DNA of 36,275 nt. It comes from JBHIBA01 sp046758845. GTDB lineage: Bacteria; UBA8248; JACPRG01; G963555815. The notes beneath the pieces were generated by a model. It did not search any database. It had not been told where the DNA came from and saw nothing but the letters and a program-made list of their open reading frames with translations. The DNA is taken from positions 1-36,275 of the forward strand of contig JBHIBA010000011.1 in assembly GCA_046758845.1 (NCBI GenBank), given 5' to 3'. Positions 1 to 8,048 of this stretch are shown here, in pieces (within the stretch, counting starts at the first letter, position 1; every line of letters begins with the position of its first letter). The position numbers were made by a program, and so were the translations under genes.

Positions 1-2
1 TT

Positions 3-467
3 TCCGGCCGGGCCACAGTCGGCGCCACCGTCCGGGACTTCGATCTGGCGGGTCGGGATACAGAGGTTGACTTCAGCGTCGGAACCGAACTGACCTGGCG
101 CCCTCTTGCCCGAACGTTCCTGAATCTCATAATCCTGCGGGAATTTGCCGACACATCCACCCCGGGCCAGTTTGGCCTCGTGCGGAGCACATTCCAGGTT
201 ACGGGAAACCAGGCGTTTACGAAGTATCTGGCCGCCCACGTGCTCCTCAGGGCGGTCACGGACGATTTCGTCAGCTCGGCCCGAGACGACATTACCTACA
301 ATGTTATTGTGGGGGGAACCTATCACCTCCTGCGATGGCTCGGTGTGGGCCTTCGTTATGAGCGGGAATCGAAGGACTCCGACGTGAGCGTAAATGACTA
401 CGACCAGAACCAGGTCATCCTCACCCTGACGGTAGGGCTCCGAAGTTTCCTGCCGGCCTTCCCGTGA
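3..467 (+). CDS. Outer-membrane beta-barrel protein, C-terminal part
   Basis: The gene is open at the left edge, so only the last 154 residues are present. The reading frame shows short alternating polar/hydrophobic strands separated by charged turns (for example ITYNVIVGGTYHLL, VGLGLRYERES-like and ILTLTVGLRSF), the usual look of a transmembrane beta-barrel, and it ends close to the last strand. The pattern resembles the 'putative beta-barrel porin 2' group, whose genes often lie near exopolysaccharide loci, but the N-terminal signal peptide is outside the window and the family cannot be proven. It converges with the flavoprotein gene that ends at 667. No catalytic motif is visible. Sure that it is coding and complete at the 3' end; only moderately sure of the barrel assignment. 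Confidence 0.55.
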   Translation, partial: SGRATVGATVRDFDLAGRDTEVDFSVGTELTWRPLARTFLNLIILREFADTSTPGQFGLVRSTFQVTGNQAFTKYLAAHVLLRAVTDDFVSSARDDITYNVIVGGTYHLLRWLGVGLRYERESKDSDVSVNDYDQNQVILTLTVGLRSFLPAFP

Positions 468-614
468 TTGTTTGACTCCCTACCCGGTACCAATCTTTTC
501 AATCAGTTATCGAAGCGAGAGATAGTCCGAAAGAAGCCGGGGGCGGTAATCGCCGCGAAAAGGCACCTTGCAAATAGCCGCATCCCTGCGGCGGTGTACC
601 CGAGCGAACTCACT

Positions 615-641
615 TGGGGGTCCCTATGAGGGAAGCCCCCA
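615..641. terminator. Candidate terminator hairpin between convergent genes
   Basis: TGGGGG-TCCCT, an ATG loop, then AGGGA-(AG bulge)-CCCCCA form an 11-bp stem between two convergent stop codons. No T-run follows on either strand, so this is a structural guess based on stem and position only. Confidence 0.35.
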
Positions 642-666
642 CAGGCCACCCCCTCAAACTTCCAGC

Positions 667-1857
667 TTAAGTCTGGAAACTCGCGGAAATTTCACTTGAT
701 CGAAGGCCTAGGAGGGAAGCAACATCTCCAATCTGGGCAAGGCGCAGCAGGAATCTCCCATGTCTGTCGAAGTCGCCATGGAGCCGAAGGATCTCACGGA
801 CTTTTTTCAACCGAAGCAACGCCACTAAGCGATCCAATTCCCGGTCTGAGAGAACGCCCAAGACTGTCTGGAAGCCTCTGGCGATATGGAACTCCGTCAT
901 CATTTCTCGTTGCCAGGCCGTCTCATATCGCTTCAGGGAAGCCCTGGTGAGGTCGTCGTCTGACAGGGCCTGGGCCAGGCTTGCACCGGCTATGTGGCCG
1001 CAAACGACGCTAGCGCCTATGCCCCCTCCAGTGGTGGGTTTCACCTGCCCGGCCGCGTCTCCCACTACAAGGCACCGTGCGCCGTAGGAGTTTTTCACCG
1101 GGGCGACGGGAATAATCTTGGCCAAAACCGGGCGGCTGTTGGAGACAAGACGCCGGGAAATCATGGGATGGGAGAAGAAGCGCTTTAGGTAGTGAACCGC
1201 CCGCTTCTCTGAACAGATACCGATGCGAACGTGATCCCCGTCAAACGGCAGCGCCCAGGCAAAGTACCCGGGAGCCCACTCCCTTCCAAGAAAGACCTCA
1301 ATTTCCGGTACATCACGCATCTGGACCACCGTGTGGGCTGCTTCCATGTAGCGAGCGGGCGGCGACAGGCCGACGGCTCTCTGAAGACCTGACCTGATCC
1401 CCGTTGCGAGAATCGCGGCTCTCGCTGAGAGCGAAATCCGTTCCTTGGGAGACCCCTTCGCCGGCTGCACCGTGAGTCCTACCCTGTCCGGATAAACGCA
1501 AATGTCCGTACAGCGCGTTCCTGTCAAATAGGTCGCTCCGACCGACTCGGCCTTTTGGGCCACCGCCCGGTCGAACTCAGCCCGCTGAACGACGTAGGCC
1601 ATAGGACGGTTGAACTGGACGTGCACTTTTTCACCACTCGGGGAATAAAAGCTGGCCGAGTCGAAATCCCGCAGTACTGTTCGACTGGGAAGGTCGTAGG
1701 AAGAGAAGAGCTCCGCCCCGACCAGCCCGGCGCAATTCTCCGGGTCACCGATCCGGGCGTGCTCCTCCAAAACCGTGACACGGTAACCCTCCTTCGCCAG
1801 CGCGAAGGCAGCCGAACTCCCAGCGGGCCCCCCGCCGACAACAATGACATCTTCCAT
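667..1857 (-). CDS. Geranylgeranyl reductase family FAD-dependent oxidoreductase
   Basis: A flavoprotein of about 396 residues. The N-terminus MEDVIVVGGGPAGSSAAFAL is the FAD-binding Rossmann motif, followed by an acidic strand end (VTVLEE). NCAGLVG matches the cysteine motif of geranylgeranyl reductases, PGYFAWALPF the substrate-site P-x-Y-x-W-x-F-P-type motif, and GDAAGQVKPTTGGGI the second FAD motif. Members reduce isoprenoid double bonds (menaquinone or polyprenyl chains, archaeal-type lipids), but many bacterial copies have unknown substrates. The frame stays open 30 codons upstream; I chose the ATG at 1857 because it has an AAGGATGGG Shine-Dalgarno-like stretch just upstream and the FAD motif starts directly after it. 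The gene stands alone between noncoding DNA and a convergent gene. Family is certain, substrate unknown. Confidence 0.85.
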   Translation of the reverse strand: MEDVIVVGGGPAGSSAAFALAKEGYRVTVLEEHARIGDPENCAGLVGAELFSSYDLPSRTVLRDFDSASFYSPSGEKVHVQFNRPMAYVVQRAEFDRAVAQKAESVGATYLTGTRCTDICVYPDRVGLTVQPAKGSPKERISLSARAAILATGIRSGLQRAVGLSPPARYMEAAHTVVQMRDVPEIEVFLGREWAPGYFAWALPFDGDHVRIGICSEKRAVHYLKRFFSHPMISRRLVSNSRPVLAKIIPVAPVKNSYGARCLVVGDAAGQVKPTTGGGIGASVVCGHIAGASLAQALSDDDLTRASLKRYETAWQREMMTEFHIARGFQTVLGVLSDRELDRLVALLRLKKVREILRLHGDFDRHGRFLLRLAQIGDVASLLGLRSSEISASFQT

Positions 1858-2847
1858 CCCTACCCATCCTTTTACAGGACATCTATCCTGTTGGAACGCC
1901 CTTCCGTCCCGAGCATTCCCGCGAAGCAAAAGAGTTGAACAGTGCACCTGCGTTTAACAAACTGAGGGTCGCTCCTTCAAGGCCGAGCCTCTCTAACTTG
2001 CCGTGCTTTGCAAAAGGTAGCCGTGTGGAGACTCGGGTGGGATAGATGCCGGGCGCACCTTTCCCGGGGATTCCTACTCCACACCAGGAGAATTTGATGG
2101 GCAGCTTCCCCCTTTCCTCGACAGCGCTCGTATCCCATGTGGGGGCGGTGCGGAGGCACCAAGTCAGTCATCTTCGCTGGCCATTGCGTCTTTCTTAATA
2201 TTAGCCCTTCCCCGCTTGACTGTACAACCCGGCGAAGGATTGCCGGTCTGTATCGCGGACTGGGTTCATTTTGTATCAGTCACGATGCAAAATGGCCCAA
2301 AAGGGGCCGCCCCCAATTCAAAGGTATAAGCCTATAAAGTAAGCGGTCCCGAGCAGAGCCGGATGTGAATTGACATGGACCCCAAAATCCGCTGGGACAC
2401 AGTCCCGTCAGGTTTCAAATGCCCCCCACGTCAAAGTTTTCAATAGATCAGAAAGTTCAATCTTCACGCCTTACCATGAAGAATCCGTTTTGGTGACCAT
2501 TTGGTCCTCGAATTTCACCTTTGTCACCTTGAGAGAGTCCAGCCGACTTGCGGCCCCTTGGAGGGCGGCATCGCAGCCAACGTTGTGCCGGTCCCAGACT
2601 CCCGGATGTGGCCGTAAATGAGGACCCGGGGAGGATCTGGTAAACTTTGAAAAATAGTTCCTTGTTCGCTGTCCGATCCCGAGTGCGGAGATGGCCGATC
2701 GAAAGAGTCACATCATATCCGCCCGATTTCGCAGCCTACTCCCTGCCGGTGCGTTCCAGCCATGAAACACCGATCCCGTCAATCCCCACCCAGTCGACTG
2801 AGTTGATCGCGTTCGGGGAATTCGGCTGACTGGAAGCGAGGAGAGCC
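1858..2847. other. About 1 kb with no convincing gene
   Basis: No open frame here looks like a protein family I recognise. A 33-codon frame at 2097-2198 (+) has a good AGGAG site seven bases before its ATG but no recognisable product. On the minus strand, from roughly 2600 down to a stop at 2471-2473, one frame reads like ordinary protein (with stretches such as GCDAALQGAASRLDSLK and VTKVKFEDQMVTKTDSSW) but has no visible start; it may be a gene fragment. The region probably holds the upstream control sequences of both flanking, divergently transcribed genes. Confidence 0.4.
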
Positions 2848-4080
2848 ATGACGCAGCCAGGTGAGAAACAAGTGAAGATGCCTTACGGCTGGGGCCGGGT
2901 GCCCTTCCACCTCGAGCGCCGCAGGCGATGGATGGACCTTCCATTCCCGCAGGCCGAGTATGAGAATCGGATTGATCGGCTTTGCGTCCAGATGAAGGAG
3001 CGAAGGCTGGACGGACTGATCGTCCACGGCGATCGGAGCGACCGCGGGCCGATTCGATACCTAACCAACTTCGAAGATTACTACAAGGGCGACAGCCTCG
3101 TTGTGATCCCCCTGGAGGGCGAGACGGCCTTCATCACGAACTCCGTCTTCCACGGCGAGCCGATGCACTCGGGAATCCACAATTGCTGGATCCCCGACGT
3201 CCGTCCCGCGGCTCACCCCCGCACGGCCAAGGCCGTAACCATCTACGACCACCTAAAAGACATCCTCGGCGAACGGCGACTCGATGGGGGGCGGATCGGG
3301 GTCTCGGGCGAGACGGTGAGGGCGCACTTCCAGGCGTTCCGCGAGGCGGCGCCCCGTTGTGAGTTCGTCGAGGCGCAGGACCTCCTCCCCCAGGCGATCA
3401 CCATCAAGTCGCCGGCCGAGGTGGAGGTCTTAAGGGAAAGCGCGCACGCGCTCGATGCCGCCCTGGACGCCGTCATGAGGAACGCCCGGGAAGGAATCAG
3501 CGAGAACGATCTGGCCGCCGGGGCGATGGAGGCGCTCTTCAAGCGGGGCGCGGAGAACGGGAACTTCCCCATGGCTCTGTCTTCCGGACCTCGATCGGGA
3601 TTCAAGCACGTGCCCCCAACGGATCGCCGGCTCCAGGGCGGGGACATGGTTTTCGCCGACCTGGGCGGCATCGTGAAGGGGTATGCCAGTGACGCCTCCC
3701 GGGGGAGGGTCGTGGGCGAACCCGATGCGGAGCAGAGGGATTTCTTAGAATCCCAGATCGAAATTGTCGAACGGTGCATGGCGCAAATGAAGCCCGGGAC
3801 ACGAATCAAGGACCTGGGTAAGATCGCCACAGATGTGGCGAAGGAGCGGGGGGTTGAGCAATGGCTCTACTTCCGCGGCCATGGGATCAGCACCTTTAGC
3901 CACGTTCCGCCTTCCATCAACCCCGCCAATGAGGCGCGTCTGGAAGAGAACATGGTCTTCTGCTTTGAGCCCATGCTCGTCAGGGAGGAGTTTGGCACCG
4001 CCTGTGTCGAGAACATGTTGTGGGTTACCCGAGACGGTGTGGAGCCCCTGAACCGCTGTCCCTGGCGGTGGTGGGACTGA
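2848..4080 (+). CDS. M24-family metallopeptidase-like hydrolase (creatinase / Xaa-Pro peptidase fold), copy 1
   Basis: 410 residues, usual for two-domain M24 proteins: an N-terminal creatinase-type domain (to about residue 185) and a C-terminal pita-bread domain. All five dinuclear metal ligands are present: D271 and D282 (FADLGGIVKGYASDASR), H345 (FRGHG), E374 (CFEPML) and E388 (CVENM), with H254 in KHVPPTD as a likely catalytic histidine. Close relatives cleave Xaa-Pro bonds, creatine, ectoine derivatives or other C-N bonds, so the substrate is open. The start is supported by AGGAG seven bases upstream. The opening PYGWGRVPF and the LPFPxxEYExR segment are shared with the paralogue at 17231, and an amidohydrolase follows 174 bases downstream, suggesting a hydrolytic step in the catabolic island rather than general peptide turnover. 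Confidence 0.85.
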   Translation: MTQPGEKQVKMPYGWGRVPFHLERRRRWMDLPFPQAEYENRIDRLCVQMKERRLDGLIVHGDRSDRGPIRYLTNFEDYYKGDSLVVIPLEGETAFITNSVFHGEPMHSGIHNCWIPDVRPAAHPRTAKAVTIYDHLKDILGERRLDGGRIGVSGETVRAHFQAFREAAPRCEFVEAQDLLPQAITIKSPAEVEVLRESAHALDAALDAVMRNAREGISENDLAAGAMEALFKRGAENGNFPMALSSGPRSGFKHVPPTDRRLQGGDMVFADLGGIVKGYASDASRGRVVGEPDAEQRDFLESQIEIVERCMAQMKPGTRIKDLGKIATDVAKERGVEQWLYFRGHGISTFSHVPPSINPANEARLEENMVFCFEPMLVREEFGTACVENMLWVTRDGVEPLNRCPWRWWD

Positions 4081-4147
4081 GAGAGTCGCCGGATGAGAGC
4101 CGCCGACCGTTGCCCTCCCGGCGCTGGCCCATCCACCCCCATCTGAA

Positions 4148-4176
4148 TTGACACGCGAAAGACTTGCTGGTAACCA
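4148..4176 (+). promoter_or_regulatory. Candidate sigma-70 promoter before the amidohydrolase
   Basis: TTGACA, a 17-base spacer, then TAACCA, about 80 bases before the amidohydrolase start. The -35 box is perfect, the -10 box weak. Confidence 0.35.
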
Positions 4177-4254
4177 AGAGATCTCCTTTTATCAACAGGA
4201 GCGCTTAGTCGTTAAGACCCCATTCACGTGAGGCAGACGGAGGCGAGTTCAGCC

Positions 4255-5148
4255 ATGATCATCGACTGTCACGTCCACGCCGGCAAGCTGGGGGAGCACT
4301 ATCCCGAATGGTGGGTGAAAGAGCTTTACCGGGTCTGGGGAGGGGTTGACCGATGGGCCGCGGGGAAGAAAGACCTGAGCGTCGGAGAGCGCCTCGTCGC
4401 TCAGATGGACGAGCACCGAATCGACAAGATGTGCATCATGACGTCCGACCATCGCCGGGTCTACGGTCGGGTGAAAGGCCCTTACACCCCCAACGAGTTC
4501 CTTCTGGAAGTCCGGCAGGCCGCGCCCGGGCGGTTCGCGTTGACTTGCAGCGTAGACCCCTTGCGCGACGTATTCGAAGCGACGAAGGACGTGGAGCAGT
4601 GTATCCGGGAGTGGGGGTTCCAGGGCTGCAAGATCTATCCCTCCTACGACCACTTCGACCCCCGGGACGAGAGGCTTTTCCCGTTGTATGAAAAGATCCT
4701 TGAACTCGACATCCCGCTGCAGATCCACATGGGGTGGACGCCTTGCCAGAACGCGCCCATGAAGTACCAGCGCCCCTACCTCTTGGACGATGTGGCCCTA
4801 CGGTACCCCGAGATGAAAATGGTGGTGTGTCATTTGGGGTGGCCGTGGGTGGACGAGTGCATGGCCCTCATCGCCAAGTACGACAACATCCACGCCGACC
4901 TGGCCTATTGGGGTTGGTTTACGCCGGAGGAAAACCTCCGGACCCTCCAGCGGTTCGGGCGCCTGTGCGGGTATCAGAAGCTCCTCTTCGGCTCGGAGAA
5001 CTCCCACACCCACATGGCGGTGGAGCTGATGCTCGGGCTCAACGACGAGGCGCGGCGGCTGGGGCTCCCTGAAATCTCCAAGGAGGACATGGAAAAGGTC
5101 CTTTGGAGAAACACGGCCCGCCTTTGGAAAATCGAGACAAAAAGCTGA
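4255..5148 (+). CDS. Amidohydrolase family 2 (ACMSD/decarboxylase-like TIM barrel)
   Basis: 297 residues, a normal length for the amidohydrolase-2 family, whose members decarboxylate or hydrolyse aromatic and heterocyclic acids in the cytoplasm using one metal ion. The metal-binding H6-x-H8 lies in IIDCHVHAG; H158 (QIHMGW) and H193 (VVCHLGWPW) are the usual further histidines, and K126 lies in GCKIYPS. The position normally taken by the catalytic aspartate in a GSD motif is glutamate here (LLFGSENSHTH, E248), which is unusual. A GTG in frame at 4228 is possible, but the ATG at 4255 has GGAGG eleven bases upstream and starts directly at the metal motif. The neighbouring M24 protein and molybdenum hydroxylases suggest a ring-degradation pathway; substrate unknown. 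Confidence 0.8.
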   Translation: MIIDCHVHAGKLGEHYPEWWVKELYRVWGGVDRWAAGKKDLSVGERLVAQMDEHRIDKMCIMTSDHRRVYGRVKGPYTPNEFLLEVRQAAPGRFALTCSVDPLRDVFEATKDVEQCIREWGFQGCKIYPSYDHFDPRDERLFPLYEKILELDIPLQIHMGWTPCQNAPMKYQRPYLLDDVALRYPEMKMVVCHLGWPWVDECMALIAKYDNIHADLAYWGWFTPEENLRTLQRFGRLCGYQKLLFGSENSHTHMAVELMLGLNDEARRLGLPEISKEDMEKVLWRNTARLWKIETKS

Positions 5149-5214
5149 AGGACGAAGAGCGGGCGGATTTGTAGCGTCGGCCCGGAGCCTGCGCTGAGCG
5201 AAGCTAAAAGAAGG

Positions 5215-5241
5215 CCCCCTGGGAATCCGGGTTTTCATCCC
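5215..5241 (+). repeat. 27-base dispersed repeat module
   Basis: The stretch starting CCCCCTGGGAATCCGGG and ending TTTCATCCC recurs at 13038-13064 with a single base difference (T for C in the middle). The second copy forms the tail of the hairpin repeat at 12967-13064. Confidence 0.7.
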
Positions 5242-5267
5242 CACCCGCCCCTGGGAAAGGAGGTCTC

Positions 5268-5380
5268 GGGGTCAGGCCTTGAATTATCAGGTCGTGTGAA
5301 CTGACACCGCCATTCCCCGAGTCCACGTCATCCATGGGGATCTTGGGGTCCGGCCATCTGATGATTCAAGATCTGACCCC
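5268..5380. repeat. REP-like inverted repeat element
   Basis: GGGGTCAGGCCTTGAAT at 5268-5284 is matched by ATTCAAGATCTGACCCC at 5364-5380 in inverted order; 15 of 17 positions pair. The layout (about 80 bases between GGGGTCAG-type arms) is like the REP palindromes that accompany IS200-like RAYT transposases, but no transposase gene is in the window. Confidence 0.5.
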
Positions 5381-5397
5381 CCAATGCCCCCCGAAAT

Positions 5398-5450
5398 GAA
5401 AGTTTTGCTGGGGGGTGCGGGGGGGCGCCTTTCAAAAAGCGCCCCCCGCA
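5398..5450 (-). repeat. Hairpin repeat, locus A
   Basis: On the + strand it reads AAAGTTTTGC, two G-tracts, then GGGGGGCGC-CTTTCAAAAA-GCGCCCCCC, a 9-bp stem. It overlaps the 3' end of the molybdenum hydroxylase gene: the gene's stop codon lies in the hairpin loop and its last residues (AGGAF) are encoded by repeat sequence. Other loci: 9636-9773, 12680-12843, 12967-13064, 18478-18630. Confidence 0.75.
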
Positions 5451-7738
5451 GATTTCTCCTTCCCCGCCATGGCGGCCAGGATCTTCTCGGGCGTGAAGGG
5501 CAGGGACGTGATCCGGACCCCGATGGCGTCGTAGATGGCGTTTCCGATGGCCGCCGCGACCGGGTCGATGGCGGTCTCGGATGCTCCCTTGGCGCCGAAG
5601 GGGCCGTTGGGTTCGATGGTCTCCACGAGGGCGCTCTCCACTTTGCGGGGCAAACAGGAGGCCTTCGGCAGGGTGTAATCGGCGAAATTCCCGTTCATCA
5701 CCTGCCCGGCATCCACGAACCAGTTCTCGTAAATAGCAAAACCCATGCCCTGCATGACGGCGCCCTGGATTTGCCCTTCGGCGGTGAGAGGATTGATGGT
5801 GCGGCCGACGTCGTCGGCCACCCAGAATCCCACCACTTCCACCTGCCCGGTCTCGGTGTCCACCTCGACTTCGGCCGCCTGCGAGCAGAAGGTGTACCCG
5901 GGGGAGACGTTTCCGTAACGGGATTCGTCCGCCATCTCCGTCGGGTTATCCACCGAAGCAGAAACCGAGATCAGATCCCCTCCCTGGCGGAAAAGCCCGT
6001 TCTTGCACACGTCAGGGATGGACATCTGGCGCTCCGGCACGCCCCGGACGGAAATGACTCCCTCCCGGATATCCAGGTCCACCGGGTCTACTTCCATCAG
6101 CTCCCCGGCCGCTTCCAATAGGTTTAGCCGAGCCTGCGCCGCCGCCTTCTTGACTGCGTTTCCGGCCACCAGGGTCACCCGGCTGGCGAAGGCGCCCATG
6201 CAGATGGGTGTCAGGTCCGTGTCGGGCTTGCTCACTTCGATATCCGGGAGGCGAAGCCCCATCTCCTCGGCGCAGATGAGGGAGAGGACGGTCGAGGCCC
6301 CCTGGCCGATGTCGCCCTCCGAGATGATCAGGTTGACGCGCCCGTCCTGGTTCATTTTCACCGTTGCGGACGCCCCGTCCCAGTTGGTGTAGTGACGGTT
6401 GCCGCTCACGTGAATGGCGTCGGCGATCCCGATCCCCCGGCGCTTGGCCCCCCCCTTGATGGCCCGCTCGCGATTTTTGCGGATGCCGCTGGACTGGGAG
6501 ACGAACTTGATGCACTCGGCGAGCCCGCAGCTGCCCATCTTCCAACCGTGCACGCTGGTTTCCCCTTGCTGGATGGCGTTGACCAGGCGGATCTCCACCG
6601 GGTCCATCCCGATCTGCTCGGCCAGGTGATCGAGCGCCGACTCAAAGGGGAAGATCTTCTGGGGGTTCCCCAGCCCTCGGAAGGCCCCGGAGGGCAGCTT
6701 GTTGGTGTAGGCCAGGCGGGCCCGTGCGCGGACGTTCTGCATGCGGTATGCGTTGTCGATCCGCATGGCGGTGACGTTCATGATCTTGGCGCCCCGGCCC
6801 GTATAGGCGCCGTTGTCGGAGATGATGTCGGAATCCTTCGCGCAGATCGTCCCATCCTTGCGGACCCCCGCCTTGATGTGAACCACGGCCGGCACCCGGG
6901 GCCGGCTGGCGAGGAACTCTTCCGTGCGGGTGTTGATTAGCTTGACGGGCCGGCCGGTGGCCACCGCGAGCAATGCGCAGATCTGGGCGTTGGGCTCATC
7001 ATTCAGCTTTCCGCCGAATCCGCCCCCCACATAGGGCTGGATGACCCGAACCCTGGACTCGGGCACCCCCAGGGACTTGGCGATGCGGCTTCTGGTGAAG
7101 TAAACGGCCTGGGTGCTCGCCCAGACCGTCACCTTCCCGGTGGAATCCACGGAGGCGACGCTCCCGATGGGCTCCATGAACGCCTGGTACTGAAAAGTGG
7201 TTCGGAAGGTATCCTCGTAAACGGCGGCCGCCTCCCGGAAGCCGGCCTCCACGTCTCCCCGATTGATCCGCGTCTCCCAGGCCAGGTTTCCCGGCCATTC
7301 CTCGTGGAGCAGCGGCGCTCCCGGCTCCAGGGCCTCCACCGGGTCCAGGACGTAAGGCAGGGGCTCGTACGCAACTTCGATGAGCTCGAGGGCCTCCAGC
7401 GCCGTGGCCTCATCCACCGCCGCAACCGCCGCAACCTCCTCGCCCACGAAGCGAACCTTGTCCTTGGCCAGGGTGGTCTGATCGTTGTTCTCGTGCCCCC
7501 ACTTCACTTGCGGGATGTCGTCGATGGTGAGGACCGCCTTGACCCCCGGCAGGCGGCGCGCGCGCGAACTGTCGAGCTGACGGATGCGGGCGTGGGCGTG
7601 CGGGCTGCGCAGGACCTTGCCGATCAACATCCGGGGATGGACGATGTCGGGCGCGTACTCGGCGGCTCCCCGGACTTTCTCCGGGGCGTCGATCATCGGC
7701 GTGGGTTTACCGATGACGGAAAACTCCTTCTCAGCCAT
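5432..7738 (-). CDS. Xanthine dehydrogenase-family molybdopterin-binding subunit, second copy
   Basis: 768 residues: an aldehyde oxidase/xanthine dehydrogenase a/b hammerhead domain at the N-terminus, then two molybdopterin-binding domains. Motifs include GGGFGGKLNDE, PSGAFRGLGNPQ, DIGQGASTV and GPFGAKGASETA, where E721 is the catalytic glutamate that activates water at the Mo centre. The CO-dehydrogenase loop AYxCSFR is absent, so a hydroxylase of aromatic, heterocyclic or aldehyde substrates is likely; it looks somewhat like 4-hydroxybenzoyl-CoA reductase alpha subunits. The ATG at 7738 has GGAGG ten bases upstream and is preferred over one ten codons earlier. It has no FeS or FAD partner of its own nearby and probably shares those at 9786 and 13089. 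The extreme C-terminus comes from a repeat. Confidence 0.88.
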   Translation of the reverse strand: MAEKEFSVIGKPTPMIDAPEKVRGAAEYAPDIVHPRMLIGKVLRSPHAHARIRQLDSSRARRLPGVKAVLTIDDIPQVKWGHENNDQTTLAKDKVRFVGEEVAAVAAVDEATALEALELIEVAYEPLPYVLDPVEALEPGAPLLHEEWPGNLAWETRINRGDVEAGFREAAAVYEDTFRTTFQYQAFMEPIGSVASVDSTGKVTVWASTQAVYFTRSRIAKSLGVPESRVRVIQPYVGGGFGGKLNDEPNAQICALLAVATGRPVKLINTRTEEFLASRPRVPAVVHIKAGVRKDGTICAKDSDIISDNGAYTGRGAKIMNVTAMRIDNAYRMQNVRARARLAYTNKLPSGAFRGLGNPQKIFPFESALDHLAEQIGMDPVEIRLVNAIQQGETSVHGWKMGSCGLAECIKFVSQSSGIRKNRERAIKGGAKRRGIGIADAIHVSGNRHYTNWDGASATVKMNQDGRVNLIISEGDIGQGASTVLSLICAEEMGLRLPDIEVSKPDTDLTPICMGAFASRVTLVAGNAVKKAAAQARLNLLEAAGELMEVDPVDLDIREGVISVRGVPERQMSIPDVCKNGLFRQGGDLISVSASVDNPTEMADESRYGNVSPGYTFCSQAAEVEVDTETGQVEVVGFWVADDVGRTINPLTAEGQIQGAVMQGMGFAIYENWFVDAGQVMNGNFADYTLPKASCLPRKVESALVETIEPNGPFGAKGASETAIDPVAAAIGNAIYDAIGVRITSLPFTPEKILAAMAGKEKSAGGAF

Positions 7739-8048
7739 CGACAGAGATCCTCCCCGGGGCGCCTCCATCGGATTGGAGTTCCCCGCAATCGTTTCCTCAC
7801 GCCCGCAGGCGCAATCCAGATTCTCTCTTACATTAGCCCTTCGCGACTATGATAAGGGAGAAGCGTCGCAAAAATCCATGCCCGCTCCGTCCGTTTGTCC
7901 GGCCTTTTCTGACCCACCGCACCGAGAAAAACTGTTGCCGTGATTCGAGCGCAGGGTCACAGACCCAAGCGGAAATTGCAGCCATCGAATCATCGGCCGG
8001 TCCGCGCATGGCCCTGTGGGAACGTGCAGCGTCCGTCGTGTAAGCCGG
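7739..8048. other. 310-base intergenic stretch, nothing recognised
   Basis: No gene-like frame, no clear promoter and no copy of the local repeats. It separates two minus-strand genes, so the downstream Mo subunit may have its own promoter here. Confidence 0.4.
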
